Assembly: GCA_030424975.1 (NCBI GenBank)
Contig: JAUHVY010000001.1
Location: 1,113,093-1,177,092 of the forward strand
Direction of reading: 5' to 3'
DNA from: Alphaproteobacteria bacterium
Lineage (GTDB): Bacteria > Pseudomonadota > Alphaproteobacteria > Micavibrionales > Micavibrionaceae
DNA: 64,000 nucleotides
Shown here: in pieces, positions 9,209 through 18,492 of the stretch
Numbering within the stretch: position 1 is the first letter of the stretch
Layout of the letters: the number at the start of each line of letters is the position of its first letter
Translations under genes and position numbers: made by a program
Notes under the pieces: generated by a model
What the model was told of the DNA's origin: nothing
The model's input: the letters and a program-made list of their open reading frames with translations, nothing else
The model's database searches: none

Positions 9209-10201
9209 ATGTTTAGAAAAATAGCTCTGAGTCTATGTTTTACGCTATTTTTGGGTCTACTAACTGCGTGTAGTCCCGACAAAATTTTGCACCTTGAAAA
9301 AGCCAAAACACCAACGAATCAAACATCAGAAAACACACAGAAAAACACCGAAATCGGTGCGCCTATCGCGCTCCCACCGCGTTTTAACACCAATGAACCA
9401 CTAAAACCCGGTCAAACAGAAACCGCCTATATGCCAAACGGCCTACCCGTTTTAAAACCCAAAGGCATCAATGCCGACACCCTATTCTCTGAAAAAATAA
9501 AGAACACAGATGAGCGTTTTGACCGTGTTGAAAACGCCGTTGTTGACATGCGTAAAGAGTTCGAAAGCCTTAAACCGTCTATCGTTCGTCTTGCTGCCGT
9601 TGAATCAGACATGCAAAATCTGATTAAAGAACTGGAAGTATTGCTGCAGGAAACACCAAACCCAACGCCGCAACCACTCCCGATACAAACGAGCAATAAT
9701 GACGAGCCACGCCTGGACATCGGGCAACTGGACCTGAAGACCGAACCACCGAAGGACAATCAGGAGCACAAGGTTGACACATCCACGCAGCCCAAAGCCA
9801 CACCGCCGCCGCCCAAGCAAGCTAAAGCCGCGTCGCCACCGAAAACGCATTATAAAGAACACAAAGGAACAGTCGCCCAAAATCTGCGTGCAGGAGAGCA
9901 TGCAGATAAAGTGCGTCTTGTCATTGATACAAATAAGAAGGTTCCCTTCACAATTGACCTGGATAACGATGAAAAGCTTATAATTATCGAGCTGCCAGAT
10001 GCGCAATGGGTCAGCACAATGAAGCAGAGCTTCCCCGGAACAAAGCTCATTGAATCTTATAACGTTGAAGCGATTAATGACGGCAAAGGCAGCATGATTA
10101 TCATCACCCTGAAAAAAGCTACAAAGATCTTGGCGGAAAAACGTCTCGATCCTGATGCACAAAATAATGCGCACCGTATCTATTTCGACTTGGCGCTGTA
10201 A
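9209..10201 (+). CDS. AMIN-domain-like lipoprotein
   Basis: A 330-residue lipoprotein with signal peptide and lipobox LLTAC, so it should be anchored by a lipidated Cys in the cell envelope. Order of parts: a short disordered linker, a coiled-coil-like helix (about residues 95-145), a Pro/Lys-rich spacer, and a C-terminal AMIN-like beta domain (KVRLVIDTNKKVPFTIDL, then KLIIIELPDAQW and HRIYFDLAL). AMIN domains bind peptidoglycan and occur in amidases and secretion proteins; no amidase domain is present. GTG 9194 after GAGGG is an alternative start; ATG 9209 gives the more typical lipoprotein N-terminus (MFRKIALS). Divergent from the DUF4402/chaperone operon, so an envelope partner role for it is conceivable. 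Confidence 0.68.
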   Translation: MFRKIALSLCFTLFLGLLTACSPDKILHLEKAKTPTNQTSENTQKNTEIGAPIALPPRFNTNEPLKPGQTETAYMPNGLPVLKPKGINADTLFSEKIKNTDERFDRVENAVVDMRKEFESLKPSIVRLAAVESDMQNLIKELEVLLQETPNPTPQPLPIQTSNNDEPRLDIGQLDLKTEPPKDNQEHKVDTSTQPKATPPPPKQAKAASPPKTHYKEHKGTVAQNLRAGEHADKVRLVIDTNKKVPFTIDLDNDEKLIIIELPDAQWVSTMKQSFPGTKLIESYNVEAINDGKGSMIIITLKKATKILAEKRLDPDAQNNAHRIYFDLAL

Positions 10202-10229
10202 TTCATTTTATCAAAATTAAAATTAGTAT

Positions 10230-10961
10230 TTATGTGGCAACAAGAGCATCTATTAAGCTTTGCACTTCGTCTGCAACAATCTTGAGCTTATCTTGATCGG
10301 TACCGCGTAAAACAACATTCACGCTCAATACGCCATCCCTAAATTGCGGATAGCTTCCGATATCAATATCCGTATATTGATCCTGAATATCCCCGAGCCC
10401 CTGCGCAATTACACTTTCCATGAGCGGGCATGCCACAGTCAGGGAATGTACAACATCGCCTCCTTGTATGTTGGCGGCAACATCATCCATCATCGCCTGC
10501 ATAATACGCGGCACACCTGCCATGACATGCACATTTTCAATTACAAACCCGGGTGCGCCAGAAACAGGGTTGGGTATAAGCGCAGCACCGACAGGCATTT
10601 TTGTCATACGTTGTCGCGCTGGCGTAAACTCATCCACGCCGTAATGCGCCTCTAATATGGCATAAGCTTCTTTATTTGTTTCCAATTCACGGTCAAAAGC
10701 CTTGGCAATGCAGGCGGCAGTTATATCATCATGTGTCGGACCAATGCCGCCACTGGTAAAAACATAATCATATTTCGCAGACATCGCCCGCGCTGCATCA
10801 ATGATCTCAACTTCAATATCTGGAACAATGCGCACTTCGCGCAAATTAACGCCCTTCTCGCTCAGGGCGTTCGCAACATAATTTATGTTCTTATCTTGTG
10901 TACGGCCTGATAAAATTTCATTCCCGATTACAATCATCGCTGCGGTTTTTTGCGTTGCCAT
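10230..10961 (-). CDS. CinA-like molybdopterin-binding-domain protein (N-terminal domain only)
   Basis: A 243-residue cytoplasmic protein of the MoaB/Mog-like fold found at the N-terminus of CinA. Motifs: IGNEILSG near the start, FTSGGIGPTHDDIT in the middle and VHVMAGVPRIM later, all diagnostic. Full-length CinA has a further C-terminal nicotinamide-nucleotide amidase domain, which is missing here; stand-alone versions are common in Alphaproteobacteria and their substrate is uncertain. It converges on the AMIN lipoprotein gene (28-nt gap) and is divergent from map. Confidence 0.85.
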   Translation of the reverse strand: MATQKTAAMIVIGNEILSGRTQDKNINYVANALSEKGVNLREVRIVPDIEVEIIDAARAMSAKYDYVFTSGGIGPTHDDITAACIAKAFDRELETNKEAYAILEAHYGVDEFTPARQRMTKMPVGAALIPNPVSGAPGFVIENVHVMAGVPRIMQAMMDDVAANIQGGDVVHSLTVACPLMESVIAQGLGDIQDQYTDIDIGSYPQFRDGVLSVNVVLRGTDQDKLKIVADEVQSLIDALVAT

Positions 10962-11060
10962 GCTGAAAATGCCTCATCTTTCTTTACAGATTCGCTGAAT
11001 GCCTATATTTAACATGAGTAACTTTGTGATAACACTGATAATTTAGAGAATAAAGACAGA

Positions 11061-11909
11061 ATGACCATGAAAATAGACACAACGCCCGAACAACGCTTTA
11101 CCCCTTACGGTGCGGAGCTTCATGGCCCTGAGGGGTTTGAAGGTATGCGCAAGGCAGGTAAGCTTGCTGCGGAAATTCTGGATATGATTACAGAACATGT
11201 TGTGCCGGGTGTATCAACCGATGCGCTTGATAAATTATGTCATGATTACTGCACGCGTAACGGTGCTATCCCTGCGCCCCTAAATTATCAAGGCGGCGGG
11301 CCGAGCCCTTTCCCTAAATCAATTTGCACATCAATCAACCATGTGGTTTGTCACGGCATTCCGAATGAGAAAACATTGCGCGAAGGCGATATCGTAAATA
11401 TTGATGTTACCGTTATTTTAGATGGCTGGCATGGTGATACGTCCCGCATGTATTTCGTGGGTGATAAAATCCCGGTGAAGGCACGCCGTTTGTGCGATGT
11501 GACCTACGATTCTATGATGGCCGGCATTGAGATGGTAAAACCCGGTGTTACATTGGGTGATATCGGCGCGGCCATTCAAGAAGTTGCAGAAAAGGAAAGA
11601 TTTTCAGTTGTACGCGATTTTTGCGGCCACGGCCTTGGACGTGTATTCCATTGCCCGCCCTCTGTCATGCATTACGGTACCCCCGGTGAGGGTTTTGTTC
11701 TGGAGGCTGGTATGTTTTTCACCATTGAACCCATGATCAATGCCGGGCATTACGCAACGAAAATTCTTAAATCAGACGGATGGACAGCCGTTACACGCGA
11801 CCGCAGCCTGTCGGCACAATACGAGCATTCCCTTGCGGTGACTGATGACGGGTTTGAAATCTTCACACTCTCCCCGAAAGGCTACACAAAAGCCCCATAC
11901 GGAGTTTAA
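11061..11909 (+). CDS. map: Type I methionine aminopeptidase
   Basis: Removes the N-terminal methionine from new proteins; a cytoplasmic metalloenzyme. The 282-residue sequence has the pita-bread fold signatures: HGIPNEKTLREGDIVNIDVT with metal Asp, DTSRMYFVG with the second Asp, FCGHGLGRVFH with metal His, and FTIEPMIN plus EHSLAVTDDGFEIFT with the two metal Glu. All five metal ligands appear present. It has a ~25-residue N-terminal extension before the core. A second ATG two codons on is an equally good start. Its stop is 5 nt from the next gene, so the YcxB-like and C13-peptidase genes probably share its transcript. Confidence 0.95.
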   Translation: MTMKIDTTPEQRFTPYGAELHGPEGFEGMRKAGKLAAEILDMITEHVVPGVSTDALDKLCHDYCTRNGAIPAPLNYQGGGPSPFPKSICTSINHVVCHGIPNEKTLREGDIVNIDVTVILDGWHGDTSRMYFVGDKIPVKARRLCDVTYDSMMAGIEMVKPGVTLGDIGAAIQEVAEKERFSVVRDFCGHGLGRVFHCPPSVMHYGTPGEGFVLEAGMFFTIEPMINAGHYATKILKSDGWTAVTRDRSLSAQYEHSLAVTDDGFEIFTLSPKGYTKAPYGV

Positions 11910-11914
11910 AACGT

Positions 11915-12577
11915 ATGGAAGATAACAATGCCGTTCATATTGAAATAGCGTGTACAGAAAATGATTTCGATAAGTTTGTTTGGCACGCTTATAAAAAACG
12001 ATATCGCGGAAAATCTTTAATATATACTGTTGCGCTCTATCTAATTGTTTTCTTTGCATATTTCTACGCCATTCTACCGTTGTTAGAAAACCTATTTAAT
12101 GCTCTGCTTCCTGATGTCAGCGACAATAACAGAAAAACAACATGGGGGCTTATTCAACTCCCGTTGATTTTTTTAACTCTATTTCCACTAATAAATTTCT
12201 GTTCAAAATATAAGAAGAATGAAAATGTCGATAAAAACGGATACTTTTTAGCACCTGCTAATATTTCAATAGGCATAAACGGCCTTAAATATGACGCAAA
12301 AAATTTTGAATCAATATTAAAATGGCACGGTGTCCTTTCGATTGATGACACAAAAGATATGATCATCATATATGTCGATACACTAAATGGATATGTAATT
12401 CCCAAACATAATTTCAAAAACGATCAAGAAGCCGCGCATTTTTACGAACAAGCCATAAGTTTCTGGCAACACTCAAAGAATAAAACGGGCAAGAACCCGT
12501 GGGGGCAACCGACGGATGATAGCGCGCAAGCTGCTATAACGACGCAGGATAAGGACAATAATGAAAGCGGGATTTAG
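11915..12577 (+). CDS. YcxB-like membrane protein
   Basis: A 220-residue protein with an N-terminal cytoplasmic segment, two hydrophobic helices (about residues 36-62 and 76-95) and a soluble C-terminal part. The latter reads IGINGLKYDAKNFESILKWHGV then IIIYVDTLNGYVIPKHNF, the pattern of the YcxB-like C-terminal domain (function unknown). GGAG precedes ATG 11915 with 10-nt spacing. It starts 5 nt after map and overlaps the C13-peptidase gene by 17 nt, which suggests translational coupling and a joint role with the peptidase. Confidence 0.65.
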   Translation: MEDNNAVHIEIACTENDFDKFVWHAYKKRYRGKSLIYTVALYLIVFFAYFYAILPLLENLFNALLPDVSDNNRKTTWGLIQLPLIFLTLFPLINFCSKYKKNENVDKNGYFLAPANISIGINGLKYDAKNFESILKWHGVLSIDDTKDMIIIYVDTLNGYVIPKHNFKNDQEAAHFYEQAISFWQHSKNKTGKNPWGQPTDDSAQAAITTQDKDNNESGI

Positions 12578-13952
12578 GAATTTAATTGCCGGATCGCGCA
12601 TTGCCTTGTTCATGCGGCAAGATGAAAACGCGCTCGACATTTCCTGGCATTCGCTTGTCTTCATCGTTCTTTTCACACTCGCCACCCAAGTCGTCATTGA
12701 TTATGCAATCGCGGGTGATGCAGAGTTTGAACGTTATGAGTGGTATGATTTTCACCTCAAATTCTTCGGTTTTGTTTTATTTGCATCATATATAGCGGCA
12801 GCGATATGTCAGTCCGCGAACCAAACGCTTAAGCTCCTGATTATATTTTATAATTGCCTGTATTTGCCATTGGTTGCGCTATTCTACATTGCGCAGATCG
12901 ATCCGAATTATTTTTATGAGGTTCTGAACGAAAAGTACGAATCACTGTTTTTAACATGGTCGTTTCTGATTACCTTTCGTCTGCTCTCTACATTATTTAA
13001 TCCGCAAATAAACCGCCATTTAATCGCGACATGCATGCTGTGCTTTGTAATGTATCAATCACAGCAGGAAATTTACCTGTCCCATGTGTATTACAATTAT
13101 CAAACCGAAGACAATGAGGGTGAGGAACGCTCTCTTACCGCATATCAAAGCCTGAGCGCAGAAGAGTTTTTCGCCAAACAAGATGGGCTTATGGCATTTT
13201 CACTTGGTCAACTGGAGCCATCGGAACGCGGCACAGTTGATGTATACGCCATAACCTTCGGCAGTTATGCGCCCCAAGGCGTTTTTATGCGCGAGGCACA
13301 GTTTGTTCAAGAAACCCTTGATAAACGCATACAGACAAAAGGCCGCAGCCTGAGCATGATTAATCATGCAGATACGGCACTATATGTGCCTTCGGCAAAT
13401 GGTACAAATTTAGAAAAAGCCTTAAAATATATATCCAGCATCTCGCAGCCAGATGAGGATATAATTCTGCTATACTTCACCAGTCATGGCAGTAAAGATA
13501 TAGGATTATCCGTCTATATTGGCGGGCGATTTTCCTTGCTCAACCTTGACGGCGATCGCTTATCCACGATTTTGGATTTAAGCGGCTTGAAAAACCGCGT
13601 TTTAATTATTTCCGCCTGTTACAGCGGTTCTATGATGCCACCGCTAGAGAATGAAAACACAATGATTATTACGGCCGCAGCGAATAACAAACAATCATAT
13701 GGTTGTTCCGACACCGCCGACCTGACCTATTTCGCCCGCGCCTATTTCAAAGAGGCCATTACCGAAACAACAGACCTTGAAAGCGCCTATCACATTGCAA
13801 AAAAAGCCGTTGAGAAACGTGAAAAAGACGAAAACCTGAAGGAACATTCGAACCCGCAGATTTTCGTCGGCGAAAATATTCGTCAAACGCTCTCACGCTA
13901 TGAAAAGGTGACGTTAATCAACACAGAAGAGCCTGTTGCCCTCCCCGAATAA
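12561..13952 (+). CDS. Membrane-anchored C13-family (legumain-like) cysteine peptidase
   Basis: A 463-residue protein. The N-terminal half has about four hydrophobic helices (residues ~30-50, 65-85, 90-112 and 128-168), then a soluble domain. The catalytic dyad of the caspase-like C13 fold can be seen: ILLYFTSHGS with His309, and VLIISACYSGS with Cys353, each after a hydrophobic strand. The following TMIITAAANNKQSYGC segment is also typical. C13 enzymes include legumain and GPI-transamidase; bacterial members are poorly studied. Whether the domain faces the periplasm or cytoplasm depends on the helix count, which I could not settle. AAGGA lies 5 nt before the start. Last gene of the map transcript. 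No terminator was seen after it. Confidence 0.8.
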   Translation: MKAGFRNLIAGSRIALFMRQDENALDISWHSLVFIVLFTLATQVVIDYAIAGDAEFERYEWYDFHLKFFGFVLFASYIAAAICQSANQTLKLLIIFYNCLYLPLVALFYIAQIDPNYFYEVLNEKYESLFLTWSFLITFRLLSTLFNPQINRHLIATCMLCFVMYQSQQEIYLSHVYYNYQTEDNEGEERSLTAYQSLSAEEFFAKQDGLMAFSLGQLEPSERGTVDVYAITFGSYAPQGVFMREAQFVQETLDKRIQTKGRSLSMINHADTALYVPSANGTNLEKALKYISSISQPDEDIILLYFTSHGSKDIGLSVYIGGRFSLLNLDGDRLSTILDLSGLKNRVLIISACYSGSMMPPLENENTMIITAAANNKQSYGCSDTADLTYFARAYFKEAITETTDLESAYHIAKKAVEKREKDENLKEHSNPQIFVGENIRQTLSRYEKVTLINTEEPVALPE

Positions 13953-13991
13953 TGCGAGAGCGAAACTTACATCATAATGTGAGGATTTAAC

Positions 13992-14147
13992 CTATACGTG
14001 AACTTCTTTTTCAGTACCTTCAACATTTAAGGAAGCTCTTAACATTTTTATATTTTCTGAGCTTTGCTGCTCCATAAAACGATCAACAGCAATCTTGCTT
14101 GATGCTTCCATAGCCGCTTGAATACCGTTTTTACCAAATTTTGACAT
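13992..14147 (-). CDS. Small hypothetical protein, 51 residues
   Basis: Minus-strand gene starting ATG 14147 and ending TAG 13992-13994. It has a textbook ribosome site, AAGGAG 8 nt before the ATG, which is the main reason to call it. The product (starts MSKFGKNGIQAAMEASSKIA, ends EGTEKEVHV) has no signal peptide or membrane segment and looks like a short amphipathic helical protein. I do not recognise it. It lies alone in the 391-nt gap between the C13-peptidase gene and radC; the rest of that gap (14148-14340) is AT-rich and could hold promoters for both sides. Confidence 0.6.
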   Translation of the reverse strand: MSKFGKNGIQAAMEASSKIAVDRFMEQQSSENIKMLRASLNVEGTEKEVHV

Positions 14148-14352
14148 AGCTAAAACTCCTTATAGAATACAATTAATTAAGAATATCTAATATAGGTAAA
14201 AATTTAGTTATTTTTTACATAACAAAACGTTAATGTGCGAAAATTTTCTGATAAACCTCTTAAATAAAAACGGCGATACAGGACTTCTTTTACGTTGCAT
14301 TCAGGGGCATGACTGATAAGATTGCATAATCGACAATTGATGTTTGCCCTCT

Positions 14353-15060
14353 ATGAAACCCGAACAAAAACAAGATAACAGCACGCAAAAACCCCACTAT
14401 GCTGGGCATCGCCAACGATTACGTGATCGTTTTGTGACAGGTGGAGAAAAAGCATTACAAGATTACGAATTGCTCGAACTTTTACTTTTTATGGCGATTC
14501 CGCGCCGTGACGTAAAACCACTGGCAAAGACATTACTTTCAAAATTCGGGTCATTACCGGAATTGATGAGTGCCTCACACCCCGCTCTTTGCCAAATTGA
14601 AGGCATTAGCGAAAACACAGCCACCGCCATTAAAACAGTATCAGCGATTGCCGCGCGGATGATGAAACAGGAATTGATGCAAAAGCCCGTTTTAAATAAC
14701 TGGGCGCGCCTGATGGATTATTGTCACATGACGATGGCACATGAAACCAAGGAACATTTCCGCATTTTGTTTTTGAATAAAAAGAATGAATTGATCGCCG
14801 ATGAAATTCAAGGATCGGGAACGGTTGATCATACGCCCGCTTACCCTCGGGAAATCATGAAACGGAGTCTGGAACTTGGGGCGACGGCGATTATCTTGGT
14901 GCATAATCACCCAAGCGGCGATCCGAAACCATCACACGCCGATATTGATATGACCAATACAATTATCGAATCCGCTCGCCCGTTTGATATCGTCATTCAT
15001 GACCACATCATTATTGCGCGAAACGGACACACCTCATTCAGAAGCGAGGGGTTAATATGA
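14353..15060 (+). CDS. radC: RadC-family JAB/MPN-domain protein
   Basis: A 235-residue protein with N-terminal helix-hairpin-helix-like region (FGSLPELMSASHPALCQIEGI) and a C-terminal JAMM metalloprotease-like domain with HNHPSGD and downstream Asp, preceded by a conserved GTVDHTPAYPREI. These features define the RadC/YeeS family; the old link to DNA repair is doubtful and the true role is unknown. ATG 14353 is preferred over TTG 14344. The last bases overlap the start of the L,D-transpeptidase gene (ATGA), so the two are translationally coupled. Confidence 0.9.
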   Translation: MKPEQKQDNSTQKPHYAGHRQRLRDRFVTGGEKALQDYELLELLLFMAIPRRDVKPLAKTLLSKFGSLPELMSASHPALCQIEGISENTATAIKTVSAIAARMMKQELMQKPVLNNWARLMDYCHMTMAHETKEHFRILFLNKKNELIADEIQGSGTVDHTPAYPREIMKRSLELGATAIILVHNHPSGDPKPSHADIDMTNTIIESARPFDIVIHDHIIIARNGHTSFRSEGLI

Positions 15061-15851
15061 TTAAATTTTCATCATATTTAGCTGTTATGTGCACCCTACT
15101 TTTATGTGCGTGTGTATCGACCTCAACGGTAAAAGGAGTGGACGGAAACGAATACGAAGTCCCCGTTTCAATCGGCACATATAAAATCCCGACTGTGAAT
15201 AAAGAACTGGAGCAAATGCGTGAAAAGAACTTCTCGGTTTTGCGTACTGAAATGGTTCTCAAAGGTATGAGCATGGATAACCCCATGCTTATTCGAGCAT
15301 TTAAATCCGAAATGGAGTTGGAGCTATGGGTAAAAAGCTCTTACACGGATCAGTACCAACTCTTTAAAACATATAATATCTGCAGCAAGTCAGGAACACT
15401 TGGCCCGAAACAAAAGGAAGGCGACCTACAAACCCCCGAAGGTTTCTACGGTGTCACACCTGAACGCCTAAACCCAAACAGCCAATATTTTCTATCCTTT
15501 AACATAGGATACCCTAATGCCTATGACCGTGCCCTAAAACGCACAGGATCATTACTTATGATCCATGGTGATTGTGTTTCCGAAGGGTGCCTGGCCATGA
15601 CCAATAAAAATATTGGTGAAATTTATCTGATCGTTGAGCATAACTTTAAGTACGGATTTCACGAAATACCGATCCATATATTCCCGTTTCGTATGACCCA
15701 ACAAAACATGCAAGCGCGTAGGAATTCTGTATGGTATCCGTTTTGGTTAAACCTGAAAGAAGGCTATGACTATTTTGAGCGATATTATGTACCGGCGGAT
15801 GTGTCGGTGCGCAATAAACGCTATGTGTTTAATGAAGGCAGCTATCTCTAA
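15057..15851 (+). CDS. L,D-transpeptidase (YkuD family) lipoprotein
   Basis: A 264-residue lipoprotein with lipobox LLCAC and a YkuD catalytic domain. The active-site signature HGDCVSEGCLAM gives the His and the nucleophile Cys of the SxGC motif. An upstream segment KEGDLQTPEGFYGV matches the conserved YkuD entry loop. Such enzymes form 3-3 cross-links in peptidoglycan or attach proteins to it; they act in the periplasm. The domain matches the YafK-like group more than the LysM-containing type. It overlaps radC by 4 nt. Confidence 0.88.
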   Translation: MIKFSSYLAVMCTLLLCACVSTSTVKGVDGNEYEVPVSIGTYKIPTVNKELEQMREKNFSVLRTEMVLKGMSMDNPMLIRAFKSEMELELWVKSSYTDQYQLFKTYNICSKSGTLGPKQKEGDLQTPEGFYGVTPERLNPNSQYFLSFNIGYPNAYDRALKRTGSLLMIHGDCVSEGCLAMTNKNIGEIYLIVEHNFKYGFHEIPIHIFPFRMTQQNMQARRNSVWYPFWLNLKEGYDYFERYYVPADVSVRNKRYVFNEGSYL

Positions 15852-15951
15852 CCCTTCCCCTCTTGCACCTTTTCGGAAAATGGCATAAGTTTCGGGCGTA
15901 ATTAACGCTCCCCTTGATGGTGCATCGTAAAAGTAAATTGGAAAGACAAAA

Positions 15952-17265
15952 ATGATCCCACGTTACTCACGCCCTGAAATGGCAAATATCTTTGAACAAG
16001 AAAACAAATTCCGCATATGGCTTGAGGTTGAAACACTCGCGCTAGAAAAAATGGCACAGCTCGGCATCGTGCCCGAAAGCGCCGCCAAAGCCTTACGCGA
16101 AAAAGGAAATTTTGACGTTGAACGTATTAATGAAATCGAAGCCGAAGTTAAGCATGACGTCATTGCCTTCCTCACATCTGTTGCTGAATTTGTCGGCGAA
16201 GACAGCCGCTATGTCCACCAAGGGATGACATCATCAGATGTTATCGACACATCTTTTGCCGTAATGTTAACGCAGGCCGCTGACCTATTGATTACAGATA
16301 TCGAAAAAGTTATGGCTGCGCTAAAGAAACGCGCGATAGAGCACAAAGACACACTTTGCATTGGTCGTAGCCACGGAATTCATGGTGAGCCGACAACATT
16401 CGGCCTGAAACTAGCCGGTCATTATGCCGCGTTTAAACGCGCGCGCGACCGTATGATCGCCGCCAAGGAAGAAGTTTCAACAATCACGATTTCCGGTGCG
16501 GTCGGTACATATGCAACCGCTGAGCCGTCAATTGAGGCTTATGTCGCTGAAAAACTTGGACTGAAGGCCGAAACCGTTGCAACGCAGGTTATCCCTCGTG
16601 ATCGCCATGCGATGTTCTTTGCAACATTGGGCGTTGTTGCAAGCTCTATTGAGAATATCGCAGTTGAAGTTCGTCATCTGCAACGTACAGAAGTGCGCGA
16701 AGCAGAGGAATATTTTGATCCGCTACAAAAAGGATCATCTGCAATGCCGCACAAACGTAACCCGATCGGTACTGAGAACCTGACAGGTCAGGCGCGTATT
16801 ATTCGTTCTGCGGTTATTCCGGCATTGGAAAATGTTGCCTTATGGCATGAACGCGATATCTCTCACTCTGCGGTTGAGCGCACAATATTGCCGGATGCGC
16901 TAATATCTGCTGATTATGCACTTAATCGTTTGGCGGGCCTAATTGACAAGCTTTTGGTTTATCCGGAGCGTATGAAGCACAACATGGAAATGACAGGCGG
17001 TTTACTTTTCTCTCAACGCACTATGCTGGCGCTTACGCAAGCAGGCATCAGCCGCGAAGATGCATACCGCATTGTACAGCGCAATGCCATGAAAGTATGG
17101 GAAGATCGTAGCACAGGTAAAGGAACCCTGATGCTCCGCGATATGCTGGAACAAGACAGCGACGTTACTGAAAAGCTTGACGCCGCCGCACTTGATGCTA
17201 TCTTCGATTACAGCGCTTACACAAACAATATCCCGACGATCCTCGATCGTGCGTTAAATGACTAA
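15952..17265 (+). CDS. purB: Adenylosuccinate lyase
   Basis: Catalyses two fumarate-releasing steps of purine synthesis (SAICAR to AICAR, and adenylosuccinate to AMP); a cytoplasmic homotetramer. The 437-residue protein has the family N-terminus MIPRYSRPEMANIF, a conserved TSSDVIDTS, and the signature loop GSSAMPHKRNPIGTENL. Length is normal for the bacterial short form. A GGAAAGAC site precedes the ATG. bfr follows after 19 nt with its own strong ribosome site and may be read on the same message. Confidence 0.96.
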   Translation: MIPRYSRPEMANIFEQENKFRIWLEVETLALEKMAQLGIVPESAAKALREKGNFDVERINEIEAEVKHDVIAFLTSVAEFVGEDSRYVHQGMTSSDVIDTSFAVMLTQAADLLITDIEKVMAALKKRAIEHKDTLCIGRSHGIHGEPTTFGLKLAGHYAAFKRARDRMIAAKEEVSTITISGAVGTYATAEPSIEAYVAEKLGLKAETVATQVIPRDRHAMFFATLGVVASSIENIAVEVRHLQRTEVREAEEYFDPLQKGSSAMPHKRNPIGTENLTGQARIIRSAVIPALENVALWHERDISHSAVERTILPDALISADYALNRLAGLIDKLLVYPERMKHNMEMTGGLLFSQRTMLALTQAGISREDAYRIVQRNAMKVWEDRSTGKGTLMLRDMLEQDSDVTEKLDAAALDAIFDYSAYTNNIPTILDRALND

Positions 17266-17284
17266 AGAAGGAAGGAATTAGATC

Positions 17285-17776
17285 ATGAAAGGCGATAAAA
17301 AAATCATTCAGTATCTGAATGAGGCATTGAAAAAAGAACTGACTGCGATCAACCAATATTTCCTGCATTCTCGCATTATGGATGATTGGGGAATCACAAA
17401 ATTAGCAAAGCATGAATACAACGAATCAATCGAAGAAATGCAACATGCAGACGAATTGATTAAACGTATCCTATTCTTGGAAGGTCTACCGAATCTACAG
17501 GATCTCGGTAAGCTATATATCGGTCAGAATGTTAAAGAAATCATGGAATGCGACCTGAAGTTGGAAGTTGACGGAGCAGCGCATTACCGCGAAGCCGTAG
17601 CCTATGCCGAAGAAGCAAAAGATTACGTAACGCGTGATTTGTTTGCCAAAATTCTGGCTGATGAAGAAGGCCATGTTGATTATTTGGAAACACAGTTACA
17701 GATGATCGAAAATATGGGCATCCAAAATTATATCCAGCTTAATTCCGAAAGCCCGCTCGACGCAGAAGGTGCATAA
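17285..17776 (+). CDS. bfr: Bacterioferritin
   Basis: Haem-containing iron storage protein forming a 24-mer cage that oxidises and stores iron. The 163 residues include ferroxidase ligands Glu18, Glu51 and His54 and the haem-binding Met52 (SIEEMQHAD). A further [10 protein letters not shown] near the C-terminus supplies the last ligands. Length is normal. The ribosome site is GAAGGAAGGA. It follows purB by 19 nt and is terminated at 17803-17828. The matching ferredoxin gene bfd lies about 800 nt away on the same strand, with a minus-strand gene between them. Confidence 0.96.
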   Translation: MKGDKKIIQYLNEALKKELTAINQYFLHSRIMDDWGITKLAKHEYNESIEEMQHADELIKRILFLEGLPNLQDLGKLYIGQNVKEIMECDLKLEVDGAAHYREAVAYAEEAKDYVTRDLFAKILADEEGHVDYLETQLQMIENMGIQNYIQLNSESPLDAEGA

Positions 17777-17800
17777 AGCTGATGAAGCAAGCAATATTAA

Positions 17801-17829
17801 AGGGCGGTTATTTAACCGCCTTTTTTTTA
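17801..17829 (+). terminator. Rho-independent terminator of bfr
   Basis: Perfect 8-bp stem GGCGGTTA/TAACCGCC (17803-17810 with 17813-17820) and an eight-T tail. The stop codon of the converging thioredoxin-like gene lies in the left arm. Confidence 0.9.
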
Positions 17830-18392
17830 TCTGTGTTTTCCTTGCCCATGCCCAAGAAGATTCTTATTTTATCGGGGCTGTGCCCTCCCTGTCCGACCAA
17901 GTTATTATCTTCATCCAAAAGCCAAACGCGAGGCAATGTTGTCCATGCCCTCACGCCATATGGCTTCATTTGGCTGACTAAATCATAGGGCATCCCCTTA
18001 TTCACAATGATATCAAAAGGCAAATGTTGATAATACATGAGGTATCGTTTCAACACTTTATAGTCAGTATCAATATTGATCGGAACTATTGCGCCTTCTC
18101 GCTCGACTTCAATGTCCATTAAATCAGGCATGCGCCTTATGCATTCTTCACAACTCGCAGAAAATAAGTAAATAGCGCGTTTTTGGCCTTTACTACGATC
18201 AATATAATTTTTGATCTGTTTCGCGGTAACGTAATATACCTTGTATTTATCTTCCGACTCTTTTTCTTGCGCGGCGACGGCATCATTATCCTGCATTTGC
18301 TCTTGTACGTCGTCTTGAGCCATTCCCAAGCGCGGGGATGCACAGACAGAAAATAAGAAAAACGCAAAAATGAAAAACCTTACCCACAGCAT
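17808..18392 (-). CDS. Exported thioredoxin-like protein with CEEC motif
   Basis: A 194-residue protein with signal peptide (hydrophobic FFIFAFFLFSVCA, cleavage near GMA-QDD), an acidic linker and a thioredoxin-like domain. The core has AIYLFSASCEECIRRM, where CEEC takes the place of the usual CxxC redox pair, and a later TLPRVWLLDEDNNLVGQGG with the conserved cis-Pro. It should act in the periplasm, perhaps in disulfide reduction or cytochrome maturation; the substrate is unknown. The region also resembles TraF-like thioredoxins of conjugative systems, but no such genes are nearby. It is divergent from bfd across a Fur-like palindrome and may be iron-regulated. Confidence 0.68.
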   Translation of the reverse strand: MLWVRFFIFAFFLFSVCASPRLGMAQDDVQEQMQDNDAVAAQEKESEDKYKVYYVTAKQIKNYIDRSKGQKRAIYLFSASCEECIRRMPDLMDIEVEREGAIVPINIDTDYKVLKRYLMYYQHLPFDIIVNKGMPYDLVSQMKPYGVRAWTTLPRVWLLDEDNNLVGQGGHSPDKIRIFLGMGKENTDKKKAVK

Positions 18393-18492
18393 GAAAAAAT
18401 CTCCTCTCTATATAAGGTATTGTTTTTAATGTTATTTTACAAATATTTTTAAGGGCGCATTAAGAAAAAACTAAATTCACCACAATTAGAAA

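Noticed and set aside
17808-18392. TraF-like or conjugative protein assignment for the thioredoxin-like gene.
   Set aside because: No conjugation genes are nearby; a generic periplasmic thioredoxin-like fold is the safe call.
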